Below, piece by piece: positions 26,633 to 35,742 of a stretch of 64,000 nucleotides of DNA (within the stretch, counting starts at the first letter, position 1; the number at the start of each line of letters is the position of its first letter). This DNA comes from Nocardiopsis sp. TSRI0078. Its GTDB lineage: Bacteria > Actinomycetota > Actinomycetes > Streptosporangiales > Streptosporangiaceae. The notes below the pieces were generated by a model. It did no database searches and was not told the origin of the DNA. It worked only from the letters and a program-made list of their open reading frames with translations. The stretch lies in NCBI RefSeq assembly GCF_001905145.1, contig NZ_LWLB01000001.1, positions 310,001-374,000 on the forward strand. The letters are read 5' to 3'. A program made the position numbers and the translations under genes.

Positions 26633-27772
26633 CTACAGGCCCACGCCCGCGGCACCGAGGACCTGTCCGACCGGGTCGGCCACCTCCAGCGGCGCGGACT
26701 CGGGCAGCTTGTCGGCCTGCTCCGGAGCGTGCTGCTCGACAGCCTGCCTGGTGCTCTCGCTCACCTCGTAGTTGACGGGGAGCATCTCCGAGACCGGGAC
26801 CTCGGGCAGCTCGTTCACGAGCGGCGCGGAGTCCAGGACGCCGGCCTGGTGCTCGGTGGCGCTCTGGTGCACGACCGCGGCGCCGTCATCGGTGCTGCTG
26901 GCACCGGCCACGCCCGCGACCGCGGCGATGGCGTTGCCGGTGACGTTGACGGGAACGTCGCCGTCCACGACCAGCTGGTTGCCGCCGGCCGCGGAACCGT
27001 TTCCGGAGGTGGCGATGTCCTCCTCTTCCTCCAGGACCAGGGCGCCGGTGTCGGTCGAGGCCGCACCGGCCATGCCGCCGACGGCGCCGATCGCGTTGCC
27101 CGCGACGTTCACGGGAACGTCCAGGTCCACGACGGCCTGGTTGCCGCCCAGCAGCGAGCCGTTGCCGGAGGTGGCGATGGACCGGTGCCCGTGCCCGGCG
27201 GACTGGTGCTCGCGGGGGGCCGACTGGTGCAGCACGCCCGCGTCCACGCCGGAGGTGTCGGGCACCGGCAGCACGCTGGCGTTGCTGACGGCCTCGTCCA
27301 CCAGGTCCATGGCCGTGTACTCGGCGGGCGCGGAGTGGTGGTGGCGGTGGCCGTGGCCCTCGTGCACCAGGGCGTCGGTGTCGGTGGCCGCGGCTCCCGC
27401 GACGCCTCCCACCGCGCCGACCGCGTTGCCGGCCACGTTGACCGGCACCTCGGCGTCCACGACCAGCTGGTTGCCGCCCAGAAGGGAGCCGTTGCCGGAG
27501 GTGGCGACGTCCGGGCCGTGGCGGTCGTGGTGGACCACGGCGGCACCGCTGCCGGTGCTGCCGGCCCCGGCCGTGCCGAGCACGGCGCCGACGGCGTTGC
27601 CCGCGACGTTGACCGGGACGTCGGCGTTCACGACGGCCTGGTTGCCGCCCAGGACCGAACCGTTGCCGCTGCTCGCGACGTCGCTGTCGGCGAAGGCCAC
27701 GCCGCTGCCCAGCGCGACGAAGCCCGCTGTCAGCAGCACGGACTTCACTGAGGTGCTGGCCCACTTACGCAT
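26633..27772 (-). CDS. multi-repeat chaplin-family secreted protein
   Basis: 379 residues. A signal peptide (MRKWASTSVKSVLLTAGFVALGSG type, cleavage after about residue 28, AFA) precedes four chaplin-like repeats at about 32-75, 89-130, 199-242 and 253-296, each with SGNGSxxGGNQ then VPVNVxGNAxxAV. Chaplins coat aerial hyphae and spores with amyloid-like fibres. Unusually, all four repeats lack the paired cysteines of long and short chaplins, a His-rich linker (HEGHGHRHHH, residues 137-146) follows repeat 2, and there is no C-terminal sorting signal. An AAAGGA site 8 bases upstream supports ATG 27772. The next gene up encodes a two-repeat chaplin with cysteines. Confidence 0.88.
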   Translation of the reverse strand: MRKWASTSVKSVLLTAGFVALGSGVAFADSDVASSGNGSVLGGNQAVVNADVPVNVAGNAVGAVLGTAGAGSTGSGAAVVHHDRHGPDVATSGNGSLLGGNQLVVDAEVPVNVAGNAVGAVGGVAGAAATDTDALVHEGHGHRHHHSAPAEYTAMDLVDEAVSNASVLPVPDTSGVDAGVLHQSAPREHQSAGHGHRSIATSGNGSLLGGNQAVVDLDVPVNVAGNAIGAVGGMAGAASTDTGALVLEEEEDIATSGNGSAAGGNQLVVDGDVPVNVTGNAIAAVAGVAGASSTDDGAAVVHQSATEHQAGVLDSAPLVNELPEVPVSEMLPVNYEVSESTRQAVEQHAPEQADKLPESAPLEVADPVGQVLGAAGVGL

Positions 27773-27977
27773 GTGGGAAGTCCTTTCGGAGAGTTTCGAT
27801 GAGAAGGTGTGTGCTTGGGCCACAGGCCGTTCCACGCCCCTGGCTGGGGTGCGGGCCCTCGGCCAAGGCCGGGGATCATCCGGTCGGCCTCGCACCTGGG
27901 CGGTGCGTGTCGCCGGTTCTGGTGGGTGCGCCGCGGTCCCGATCCGCCGGCTGCGGACGGACGCGCGCACCCCGTCG

Positions 27978-28006
27978 GTCAGCTCCGCCCTGGGGCGGCG
28001 GCTGAC
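27978..28006. terminator. second hairpin downstream of the LAxTG chaplin
   Basis: GTCAGC / GCTGAC outer arms with an inner CCGCC / GGCGG stem; it follows the first hairpin by about 50 bases. Confidence 0.5.
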
Positions 28007-28057
28007 GTGAACCCCGCGCACTTGGCCTCGGCCGGTGCTACGGGACTCGCGTCAGCC

Positions 28058-28079
28058 CCCGGGCCGCGGACGGCCCGGG
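28058..28079 (-). terminator. terminator of the LAxTG chaplin gene
   Basis: 9-base perfect stem CCCGGGCCG with a CGGA loop, 9 bases after the stop codon at 28089. Confidence 0.7.
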
Positions 28080-28088
28080 AGGCCGATC

Positions 28089-28868
28089 TCAGGCGCGGGC
28101 GCGGCGGCGCCTGCCGGCGAGGACCAGGCCGACACCGGCCGCGATCGCGGCGGCGGCGGCGGCGAGCAGCCCGGACAGGGCGCCGCCGTCGGTTCCGGTG
28201 AGGGCGAGCTCGGGAGCCGGCGCGTCGTCCCCGCCACCGGGGGTCTCACCACCGGGGGTCTCCTCCTCCGGCGTCTCCCCGTAGCCCGGGTCCTTGGGCT
28301 CCTTGGGGTCCTTGGGGTCCTTGGGCTCCTCCGGGTCCTTGGGGTCCTTGGGCTCCTCCGGGTCCTTGGGGTCCTTGGGCTCCTTCGGGTCCTTGGGGTC
28401 CTCCGGGTCCTTGGGGTCCTTGGGCTCCTCCGGGTCCTTCGGGTGGTCGGTGGAGCTGTCGTCCGGCTCGTCCTCGACCACGGCGTCGCCGTCGGTGCAG
28501 TTGGCACCGGCCGCCCCGACGGCGGAGACGCTGTTGCCGCAGACGTTGACGGGGACGTCGCCGTCCACGACGGCCTGGTTGCCGCCCAGGACCGAACCGT
28601 TGCCGGAGGTGGCGACGTCCGAGTCTCCGTGGCCGCGCTCGCTGACCACGGCGTCGCCGTCGGTGCAGTTGGCGCCGGCCAGGCCGAGCACGGCGATGGC
28701 GTTGCCGCAGAGGTTGATGGGGACGTCGCCGTCCAGGACCAACTGGTTACCGCCCCCGAGGGAACCGTTTCCGCTGGTCACCGTGTCGGCGTAGGAGATG
28801 CCACCGGTGGTGGCGAGGAGTCCCGCGGTCACCAGTGCGGCGATCCGGGCATGCGTGGCGTGGGTCAT
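28089..28868 (-). CDS. cell-wall-anchored chaplin with LAxTG sortase signal
   Basis: 259 residues. A signal peptide ends near residue 28 (ISYADT). Two chaplin repeats follow (about 30-72 and 85-130), each with two cysteines (54/68 and 110/124), as in long chaplins. Residues about 143-196 are a Pro/Lys/Asp/Glu stalk built from PKDPEE and PKDPKD units. The C-terminus is a sorting signal: LALTG (221-225), a hydrophobic span and RRRRARA. LAxTG is the class E sortase motif of actinobacteria, so the protein should be linked to the wall with its repeats outside. ATG 28868 is chosen, six bases after AAAGGA; a GTG just before it is possible. Confidence 0.92.
   Translation of the reverse strand: MTHATHARIAALVTAGLLATTGGISYADTVTSGNGSLGGGNQLVLDGDVPINLCGNAIAVLGLAGANCTDGDAVVSERGHGDSDVATSGNGSVLGGNQAVVDGDVPVNVCGNSVSAVGAAGANCTDGDAVVEDEPDDSSTDHPKDPEEPKDPKDPEDPKDPKEPKDPKDPEEPKDPKDPEEPKDPKDPKEPKDPGYGETPEEETPGGETPGGGDDAPAPELALTGTDGGALSGLLAAAAAAIAAGVGLVLAGRRRRARA
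28283..28442. repeat. coding minisatellite for the PKDPEE stalk
   Basis: Tandem 9-base and 27-base units of the type CCTTGGGGT / CCTTGGGCT / CCTCCGGGT, inside the chaplin gene. Units are near-identical at the DNA level, so length is likely to vary between strains by slippage or recombination. Confidence 0.85.
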
Positions 28869-29031
28869 CACGTGTCCTTTGGTCAGCGAGAAATTCAGGC
28901 CGTTCAGCTGCTCGTGGACCGCGGACGGAGAGCTTCATGCTCCGGAGGATGCCGGGAGAAGGCGCGCCCGCCGGTTCGGCAGGGCGGCTGCGCGCAGGTG
29001 CGCACGGACCGGCCGCGGTCGGATGACGCGG

Positions 29032-30063
29032 CTAGTCAGGCGAGAAGGAGGGGTCGTCCGCGGCGTCGCGGACGACCAGGGTGGGGTCGCCGGGAAGGGC
29101 GACCCGCTGGGCCCGGGGAGCCAGGTGGTCGGCCCGGGCCATGAGGAACCCGGCGGCACCGGGCACGGGGAAGGACGGAGCGGTGGCGCCGGTGGCGTCC
29201 GTTCCGGCCGGGTGGTGCGCTCCGCCCGCGATGAGGCGGATGCGCTCCCCGAGGTCCTCGTCCGGGTCCTGGTCGACGGCCCCGGCGGCGGCCGAGCGCC
29301 ACGTCTCCGGGTCCACGGGCGTGTGGACGGGCGTACCGGAACCGGTACGGACCCGCTCCTCCCCGCGGCCGTCGGTGTCGGCGGTGCGCTCGACCGGGGC
29401 CCCGACCGGGTTCTCGGTGAGTTCGCCGGAGGAGCCGAGGACCGGCAGGCCGAGCGGCGCCGCGGTGTTCACGGCGTCGTCGATCCGGCCGTGAACCACA
29501 CGCGTGGAGTCGGCCAGCCCCTCGGTGACCGTGTCCACGAGACGGTTGTCGCGCAGCGACTCGTCGGTGGACTCCACGACGTCGTGGCCCCTGCGGGCGA
29601 GGCCGCCGACGAGGTCGCCCGCGCCGCGGGCGGTGCCGTCGACGGTCCGGGTGGTGCCTGCGACCACCCTGTTGGCGGCGGTGCCGGTCCTGGTCTCGTC
29701 GAGCGCCGAGGAGACACCGGTCTCGTGCAGGGCGTTGGCGGGAAGCGCGGCGGCCTGGGGCACGACGGTGTCGGTGAGCGACTCGGTGGTGGAGGCGGCG
29801 CGGGCCGTGGTGTCGGAGAGGCGCGCCTGGCGCATCTCCTGGGCCGCGGTCTGTCCCGCGCGCTCCGCGCTGTCGCCGACCTCCAGGACACGGTCGACCA
29901 GGCCGTCGGGCTCGGGGGCGGTCTCGCCGTGGGCGACACCGAACCCCCCGGCCAGCCAGGCGACCGCGACGATGCCGGACAGGAGCAGCAGTCGGGTGCA
30001 GGCACTCCGGGACACGCGGACAGCGCGACTGCTGAACAGCCACTCCCGGCCCGCGAGCACCAT
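29032..30063 (-). CDS. secreted protein of unknown function beside chaplins
   Basis: 343 residues. The N-terminus is basic then hydrophobic (LLLLSGIVAVAWLAGGFGVA, about residues 25-44), a signal peptide or anchor. The rest is polar and rich in Thr, Asp, Arg and Ala without recognisable domains; short imperfect repeats of the form LVDxVxExxDS are visible in the first half (GLVDRVLEVGDSAERA, RLVDTVTEGLADSTR), hinting at helical repeats. GAGGGGG upstream supports ATG 30063. The gene lies 163 bases upstream of the LAxTG chaplin on the same strand and may contribute to the spore or hyphal surface, an inference from context only. Confidence 0.65.
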   Translation of the reverse strand: MVLAGREWLFSSRAVRVSRSACTRLLLLSGIVAVAWLAGGFGVAHGETAPEPDGLVDRVLEVGDSAERAGQTAAQEMRQARLSDTTARAASTTESLTDTVVPQAAALPANALHETGVSSALDETRTGTAANRVVAGTTRTVDGTARGAGDLVGGLARRGHDVVESTDESLRDNRLVDTVTEGLADSTRVVHGRIDDAVNTAAPLGLPVLGSSGELTENPVGAPVERTADTDGRGEERVRTGSGTPVHTPVDPETWRSAAAGAVDQDPDEDLGERIRLIAGGAHHPAGTDATGATAPSFPVPGAAGFLMARADHLAPRAQRVALPGDPTLVVRDAADDPSFSPD

Positions 30064-30233
30064 GGATGCCCCCTCGTTTCGCTGCCACTGGACGGTCCCG
30101 TGCGGTGGTTCCGTCACGGTCGCACGGCGGTGCCGGGCTGTCCCGCACCCGCGCAGACGGGTGGAGGACCACGGCACCCTCGAACTCAAGGAAACCGTAG
30201 CATCACGCACGGTGATCATGGGTCAGATCGACG

Positions 30234-30261
30234 ACCGCGCCGAGAAAGTTCTCGGCGCGGT
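30234..30261 (-). terminator. terminator of the M20 peptidase gene
   Basis: 13-base arms (ACCGCGCCGAGAA and complement) with a very short AG centre, 33 bases after the stop at 30294. Confidence 0.75.
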
Positions 30262-30293
30262 TCACCAGGAGGGCGTCGTAAAGCGGCCCGAGG

Positions 30294-31616
30294 TCAGCTC
30301 AACCCGACGAAACGGTCGAGGACGCGGACGCCGAACCGGAGTCCGTCGACCGGGACACGCTCGTCCACCCCGTGGAACATGCCCGCGAAGTCCAGCTCCG
30401 GGGGCAGCCGCAGGGGGGCGAAGCCGTAGTTGCGTACACCGAGGCGGGAGAAGCTCTTGGCGTCCGTGCCGCCGGAGAGGCAGTAGGGCACCGCCTTGGC
30501 GCCCGGGTCCTCGGCCAGCAGGGACTCCGACATGGCGCTGACCAGGCCTCCGTCGAAGGAGGTCTCCACCGCGGGCAGGTGGTGGATGAACTCGCGGCTG
30601 ACCTTGGGGCCCAACAGGCGGTCGATCTCGGCGAAGTACTCGTCCTCGGTGCCCGGCAGGAAGCGGCCGTCCACCTGGGCGGTGGCCTCGCCCGGGATGA
30701 CGTTGGCCTTGTACCCGCCGCCCAGCACGGTGGGGTTGAGGGTGTTGCGCAGGGTGGCGCCGATCATGCGGGCGATGGGCCCCAGGCGGGCGACCGTGGC
30801 GTCGACGTCCTTCTCGTCGAAGGGGATGCCGAACTCCTCGCAGATCTCCTCCAGGAAGGTCCGCACAGTCGGGGTGAGCTGCACGGGGAACCGGTGCTCG
30901 CCGAGCCTTGCGACGGCCGCCGCCAACTCGGTGACGGCGTTGTCGGAGTTGACCATCGAACCGTGCCCGGCGGTGCCGCGCGCGGTCAGCTTCATCCAGG
31001 CGATGCCCTTCTCCGCGGTCTCCACCAGGTAGAGGCGGCGGTTGTCCCCGGCCGTGAACGAGAAGCCGCCGACCTCGCTGATCGCCGAGTCGCAGTCGGC
31101 GAACAGCTCGGGGTGCTCGTTCACCAGGTACTGGGCACCCCAGGTTCCTCCGGCCTCCTCGTCGGCCAGGAAGGCCAGGACGATGTCGCGCGGGGGGCGG
31201 CGCCCCTCGCGCAGGCGCTGGCGCAGCATCGCCAGGACCATCGCGTTCATGTTCTTCATGTCGACCGCGCCGCGGCCCCACACGCAGCCGTCGGCGATCT
31301 CGCCCGCGAAGGGGTGGTGGGTCCAGTCCTCCGGCGCCGCGGGGACGACGTCCAGGTGGCCGTGGATGAGCAGCGGGGGACGGCTGGAGTCCTCCCCCGC
31401 GATCCGCGCCACGACGTTGCTGCGCCCCGGGTGCTTCTCGTAGATCCTCGACTCGACGCCGACCTCGTCGAGCCGGCCCGCCACGTACTCGGCGGCCTTG
31501 CGCTCCCCGGGCCCCGAATGGTCGCCGTAGTTGGAGGTGTCGAACTCGATGAGCTCCCGGCACAGGTCGACCACCTCGACCTCGGCCGCGCTCAGGTCCC
31601 TGTCTGGCTCTGCCAT
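30294..31616 (-). CDS. M20 family metallopeptidase (peptidase/deacylase)
   Basis: 440 residues. Zinc ligands and catalytic residues are in place: LLIHGHLDVVPA (His, and Asp), GRGAVDMKNM (bridging Asp), LADEEAGG (Glu-Glu), and the C-terminal FHGVDERV (His). The dimerisation domain carries the ARGTAGHGS stretch. M20 enzymes of this ArgE/DapE/peptidase V group remove terminal residues or N-acyl groups; the exact substrate cannot be read. The length and SGGTDAKSF motif match the actinobacterial M20/M25/M40 hydrolases next to tRNA-Leu genes. ATG 31616 has GGGAG seven bases upstream. Transcribed alone. Confidence 0.9.
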   Translation of the reverse strand: MAEPDRDLSAAEVEVVDLCRELIEFDTSNYGDHSGPGERKAAEYVAGRLDEVGVESRIYEKHPGRSNVVARIAGEDSSRPPLLIHGHLDVVPAAPEDWTHHPFAGEIADGCVWGRGAVDMKNMNAMVLAMLRQRLREGRRPPRDIVLAFLADEEAGGTWGAQYLVNEHPELFADCDSAISEVGGFSFTAGDNRRLYLVETAEKGIAWMKLTARGTAGHGSMVNSDNAVTELAAAVARLGEHRFPVQLTPTVRTFLEEICEEFGIPFDEKDVDATVARLGPIARMIGATLRNTLNPTVLGGGYKANVIPGEATAQVDGRFLPGTEDEYFAEIDRLLGPKVSREFIHHLPAVETSFDGGLVSAMSESLLAEDPGAKAVPYCLSGGTDAKSFSRLGVRNYGFAPLRLPPELDFAGMFHGVDERVPVDGLRFGVRVLDRFVGLS

Positions 31617-31761
31617 CTGACGCTCCCGTCCAGCCACACCTTTTGCCCTACTGTCCCATCCGACCCTGCCACGGTCTTCCCCGGCGGAAAACCTGGTTCG
31701 GGCCACCTCAGACCTTTGCTATGGTTGATCTGTCCGAAGCGAGAGCGCCGGACGCATCCCA

Positions 31762-31846
31762 GTCCGGGTGGCGGAATAGGTAGACGCGCTAGCTTGAGGT
31801 GCTAGTGGCCGTTAAGGCTGTGGGGGTTCAAGTCCCCCCTCGGACA
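31762..31846 (+). tRNA. tRNA-Leu (anticodon GAG)
   Basis: Type II tRNA of 85 bases without encoded CCA. The acceptor stem GTCCGGG pairs with CTCGGAC (one G-U). The anticodon arm CTAGC-TTGAGGT-GCTAG gives anticodon GAG for CUC codons. A long variable arm (GTGGCCGTTAAGGCTG region) and the T arm GGGGGTTCAAGTCCCCC are present. Confidence 0.96.
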
Positions 31847-31853
31847 CCGAAGA

Positions 31854-31890
31854 GAGAAGATCCCCAGGTCGACGACCTGGGGATCTTCTC
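31854..31890 (+). terminator. terminator after tRNA-Leu
   Basis: 17-base perfect stem (GAGAAGATCCCCAGGTC and complement) with a GAC loop, starting 8 bases after the tRNA. Confidence 0.85.
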
Positions 31891-32042
31891 GTTGTGCCGA
31901 CCGTGCGCCGCCACGGGCCGCGGCGGCGTCAGGTCCGGCCGGTGGCCGCCGACTCCTCGTCCGCCGTCCCCGACGGCGCCGTCGGGCCGGGCCGGGCCCT
32001 CCCACGGGCCCCGGCCGCGAGCGCCTCCGGGGCTCCCCGCGC

Positions 32043-33752
32043 TCAGGAGGTGTCGGACCGCTCCTGGTGATCGAGCCTTTCCCGGAGGCCCTCCCAGTCC
32101 TTCCTGCGCGCCATCACCCGGTACACCGGCAGGGAGGTGGGCATCATGCGGCCGACGGTCATGGTCAGCCGCGGACCGTCGGCGTCCAGGCGCGCCCGCG
32201 GGCCGATGGCGGTCTCCGCCCTGCCACCGTGGAGGACGAAGGGCACCCGCAGCCTCCCCGGGGTGAGCACGAAGTAGGGCATGCGGACGTAGAGGATCCC
32301 GAAGGCCAGGAGGACCAGGCCGGGGACGAGGACGGACACGCCCCTCGCACCGTCGCCGGTCGCCCAGAGCCAGAGGCCGGAGACGGACAAGCCGGTTCCG
32401 GGTGACAGGAACACGCCGCACATCCACCAGGCGAACCGCACTCTCACCGTCATGCATGCTCTTCTCACCGCTTCGGGGGACCCCGCCGGACGGGGTGCCG
32501 GGGATGGCGGGGGGACAGAGCCCCCACCCTGACGACGGGTCCGCGGCGCGGGCGGGCGCCCGTGCGCGGCCGGTACCACCGCGACGGCCGCGGCGGAGAA
32601 GACCGCGGCCACCGCGAAGACGGCGGGCAGGCCCGCGAGGGTGATCACGCCCGCCATGAGCACCGGGGTCAGCGTCGTGCTGATGCCCTGGAGCCAGTTC
32701 TGCACGGCCAGGGCCCGCCCGGCCCAGGGGGTCCCCGCGATCTCCGCGACGGCGGTGAAGGTGAGGCCGTTGTGCCACATCGTCAGGACGAGGCAGAGCA
32801 GGGCCATCGGCACCGCCGTCCAGGACCAGGCGTTCGGCAGCGCGGTGAGCAGGAGCAGGCAGGTCCCGGAGGCGACCGCCAGCCACCGCACCGGCCGCAT
32901 CCGGTCCCCGGTCCGGTCCGAACGGACACCGAGCAGCAGGCGCCCGGCGGCTCCGGGCACCTGTGCCGCCGCGACGACCGCGCCCGCGGCGGGCGCGCTC
33001 CACCCCTGCTCCTGGACCAGGTAGATCACCGCGTAGGTCATGAGGGTGATCTGCGGGACCCCGAGCAGCATGCTCACACCGTGCACCCGCCAGATGGCCC
33101 CGTGGCGGTACGGCGATCCCGCCGGGGCGGCCGGCGCGCGCTCCGCGTCCCCCGCCGCGCCCGGACCCGGGGTCGCCTCCGGCGCGCCTCCCGGCGGCGC
33201 CGCGGGCATCATCAGTACGAGCGGGACCGCGAGGAGCGCGAGCACCGCCGGGACCGTCATCGCCCCGACGAACCCCCACGCCTCGGCCGCTCCGGGAAGC
33301 ACCAGGCCGGAGACGCCCACGCCCAGGGGAAGCGCCGACTGCCGGATGCCCATGGCCAGGCCGCGCTCCCCCGCGGAGAACCACGACAGCACCAGCCGTC
33401 CGCTCGCGGCGTTGACCGGGCCGCCGACCGCTCCCACCAGCAGCAGGACCGCGGCGGCGCTCCACAGGTGCGAGACCGCCCAGAGCAGGCCGAGCGCGCC
33501 CGCGGTGAGGACCAGGCTCAGCGCCATCGTCGGCCGCTCCCCGGCCCGGTCGATCACCAGGCCCCAGAGCAGGAGCGTGAGCAGCAGTCCGAGCGACGGC
33601 AGCCCGGCCAGTACCCCGGCCTGCGCCGTCGTGACCCCGAAGGCCTCCCGCAGTTGCGGCAGCACGACGGGCACGCCGAACATCGCCGACACACTGGCCA
33701 CCTGCGCCACCATGCCGACGGACAGGACCACCCAACGACTGCGCACGAGCAT
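32043..33752 (-). CDS. MFS transporter with C-terminal two-TM extension
   Basis: 569 residues in one open frame. Residues 1 to about 400 are a 12-helix major-facilitator transporter (VVLSVGMVAQVASVSAMFGV start; DRAGERPTMALSL loop; AGRLLLGVRSDRTGDR in the second half), of the nitrate/CynX-like type. A Pro/Arg-rich linker follows, then a 137-residue segment (MTVRVRFAWWMCGV onward) with two membrane helices and a soluble PH-like tail. That segment has its own ATG (32453) with a GAGAAGAG site, so it may also be made as a separate protein. Substrate unknown. The start at 33752 fits the first helix. Confidence 0.72.
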   Translation of the reverse strand: MLVRSRWVVLSVGMVAQVASVSAMFGVPVVLPQLREAFGVTTAQAGVLAGLPSLGLLLTLLLWGLVIDRAGERPTMALSLVLTAGALGLLWAVSHLWSAAAVLLLVGAVGGPVNAASGRLVLSWFSAGERGLAMGIRQSALPLGVGVSGLVLPGAAEAWGFVGAMTVPAVLALLAVPLVLMMPAAPPGGAPEATPGPGAAGDAERAPAAPAGSPYRHGAIWRVHGVSMLLGVPQITLMTYAVIYLVQEQGWSAPAAGAVVAAAQVPGAAGRLLLGVRSDRTGDRMRPVRWLAVASGTCLLLLTALPNAWSWTAVPMALLCLVLTMWHNGLTFTAVAEIAGTPWAGRALAVQNWLQGISTTLTPVLMAGVITLAGLPAVFAVAAVFSAAAVAVVPAAHGRPPAPRTRRQGGGSVPPPSPAPRPAGSPEAVRRACMTVRVRFAWWMCGVFLSPGTGLSVSGLWLWATGDGARGVSVLVPGLVLLAFGILYVRMPYFVLTPGRLRVPFVLHGGRAETAIGPRARLDADGPRLTMTVGRMMPTSLPVYRVMARRKDWEGLRERLDHQERSDTS

Positions 33753-34106
33753 CCCGCCAGCGTAGGGAAGGACGGCTCCGTTCCCCGCACGCCCCCGCAC
33801 GCGGCCAGGACCTGTTCCTGCGAGGCCGCGAGCACCTGGAGACCGGGCGCACGGCGACCGCGGTGGCGGGCACCGAGGACACCGCGTACACGCGCCCGGC
33901 CGACGTACGCCGTGGTGGGGAGCGACGCGGCCATCGCCGCCGACGGCCTGCCCCCGGCCGTGCGCGTCCCTCATCGGGGAAACGACCTGTTCCGTGTCCG
34001 CAGGTCCCTGCCCCCGTTGCCGGTGCGTTCGCGTCGGCATACCTTCACGTGGCCGGCAGTGACCGACGACGGACCGTCCGTGTCGGTACGAACGAAAGGC
34101 ACCGCA
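33753..34106. other. 354-base divergent gap
   Basis: Upstream region of both the MFS gene and the secreted hydrolase gene. No gene seen. A possible promoter for the hydrolase is listed separately. Confidence 0.5.
34017..34045 (+). promoter_or_regulatory. possible promoter of the secreted hydrolase gene
   Basis: TTGCCG and TACCTT separated by 17 bases, ending 61 bases before the GTG start. The match to the housekeeping consensus is moderate. Confidence 0.3.
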
Positions 34107-35498
34107 GTGGCTACGAACGCACACCGCCTCACCGCGGTCACCGCTCTCGGGATCAGCGCCGCGCTCGGGATCAGTACCGCACTCGCCTCCCCCGCCGCAC
34201 TGGCCTCATCCGCCGACGACACCCTGCTCCCGGTCCCCGCCCCCGAGGTGGAGGGCCCCCTTCCGGGAAGGGTGCCCGGCGCCCCCGGCGCCGACGACGT
34301 CGAGGACACCTACCCCTTCTTCGCCACGACCGAGAACCTCGACCTCCACGACTACGTGGAGGAGGAGTTCCTCATCTCCGGGACCGCCAACCGCTACTCC
34401 GACGGCGAGGTCGTCTCGGAGCACCCCTACCTGACCCGGGTGCTGGTCCGACGCCCCGCCGACCCGCGCGACTCCAACGGCACCGCGCTCGCCGAGTGGC
34501 AGAACGTCAGCGCGGGCAACGACCTGGACGCCCTCTGGGGACCCAGCGCCAGGCACATCATGCGCTCGGGTTACACCTGGGTGGGGGTGTCCGCCCAGAA
34601 CGTCGGCGTCTCCCACCTGACGGAGTGGAGCCCCGCCCGCTACGGCCGGCTGGACGTCACGGACGGCGGGACCGTCCCGGACGACCAGCTCTCCTACGAC
34701 ATCTTCTCCCAGGCCGCGCAGGCCCTGCGCTCCTCCGGCGAGCTCACCGGCGGGATCGGGATCGACCAGGTCCTGGCCGTCGGGGCGTCGCAGTCCGCGG
34801 GCCGTATGACGGTCTACTACGAGGAGGTCCTCCCCCACATCGAGCCGGTCTTCGACGGTTACGGCTTCATCGTGGGCCAGGCCCCCGAGGCCGACCGCCC
34901 CGAGCCGGTGTTCCAGGTGCTCTCGGAGACCGACGTCGCGTGGATCGGGCCCGCGGAGGACACCGAGACCTTCCGCCGCTGGGAGGTGGCGGGCACCGCG
35001 CACTCCGGCTGGGCGGGAAGGCAGGCGCGCAAGGAGACCGAGGTGCGCGACTTCGGCCGGCAGCCGCAGTACGACTGCGTCGAGCCGCCGTTCAGCCGCG
35101 TGCCGCTGCACCACGTGCTCAACGCCTCCTACGACCACCTCAGCGAGTGGGCCGCGGACGGGACCCCGCCGCCGGTCGCGGAGCCGATCAGGCGCACCGG
35201 GCAGGGGGAGATCGTCCGGGACGAGGACGGGTTCGCCGAGGGGGGAATCCGGCTCTCCCAGGTGGAGGTGCCCACGGCGCTGAACACCGGCGGCAACGCC
35301 CCGGCGGCCCCGGAGGACTACTTCTGCGTGCTGTTCGGCTCGCACGTCCCCTTCGACGAGGACGAGCTGGCTGAGCGCTACCGAAGTCACGGACAGTACG
35401 TGTGGGCGGTCAACAGCGTGGAGAAGGAGAACGTGCGCGAGGGCTACGTCACCCGCGCCGACTCCCTGCGGACCAGGCTGGAGGCCGCGCGCCGCTGA
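34107..35498 (+). CDS. secreted alpha/beta-hydrolase domain protein
   Basis: 463 residues. A Sec signal peptide (LTAVTALGISAALGISTALA, cleavage near residue 34, ALAS) is followed by a protein of the alpha/beta-hydrolase domain-containing family (PF20091-like): LDLHDYVEEEFLISGTANRY, TWVGVSAQNVG, nucleophile region AVGASQSAGRM, and C-terminal HGQYVWAV. Related proteins are esterases or of unknown substrate. GTG 34107 is supported by GAAAGG seven bases upstream and by the signal peptide. It stands alone, divergent from an MFS gene. Confidence 0.82.
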   Translation: MATNAHRLTAVTALGISAALGISTALASPAALASSADDTLLPVPAPEVEGPLPGRVPGAPGADDVEDTYPFFATTENLDLHDYVEEEFLISGTANRYSDGEVVSEHPYLTRVLVRRPADPRDSNGTALAEWQNVSAGNDLDALWGPSARHIMRSGYTWVGVSAQNVGVSHLTEWSPARYGRLDVTDGGTVPDDQLSYDIFSQAAQALRSSGELTGGIGIDQVLAVGASQSAGRMTVYYEEVLPHIEPVFDGYGFIVGQAPEADRPEPVFQVLSETDVAWIGPAEDTETFRRWEVAGTAHSGWAGRQARKETEVRDFGRQPQYDCVEPPFSRVPLHHVLNASYDHLSEWAADGTPPPVAEPIRRTGQGEIVRDEDGFAEGGIRLSQVEVPTALNTGGNAPAAPEDYFCVLFGSHVPFDEDELAERYRSHGQYVWAVNSVEKENVREGYVTRADSLRTRLEAARR

Positions 35499-35742
35499 CG
35501 CCTCCGACGGTCCCGGTACGTGACGGGGACCCCGGCCGGTGGCCGACGGGGACGGCCGCCGGCGGTCACCGCTCCGCGGGAGCGGTGGCGGGCAACCCTC
35601 GGGGGTGGTGTTCCGACCCGTCGCACCGGTCGGCGGGGCCGGGCGTCACTGCCCGGGGGCGGAGGGGGAGAATAGGTCCGATGACCGACAGGATCCGCCC
35701 CCACGCGCCGGTGCCCGCCCCCTCCCCCGCGGGAGGTGCGCG

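Larger units (their letters stand above)
27773..28088. other. 316-base gap between the two chaplin genes
   Basis: Contains the promoter region of the multi-repeat chaplin and two hairpins (27978-28006 and 28058-28079) that end the transcript of the upstream chaplin gene. No gene seen. Confidence 0.6.

Noticed and set aside
28283-28442. Repeat array as a possible CRISPR
   Set aside because: Units are 9 or 27 bases, have no unique spacers and are in frame with the chaplin stalk.
30064-30233. A coding extension of the secreted protein upstream of 30063
   Set aside because: The frame stays open, but the added residues lack structure and the signal-like segment and ribosome site fit the start at 30063.
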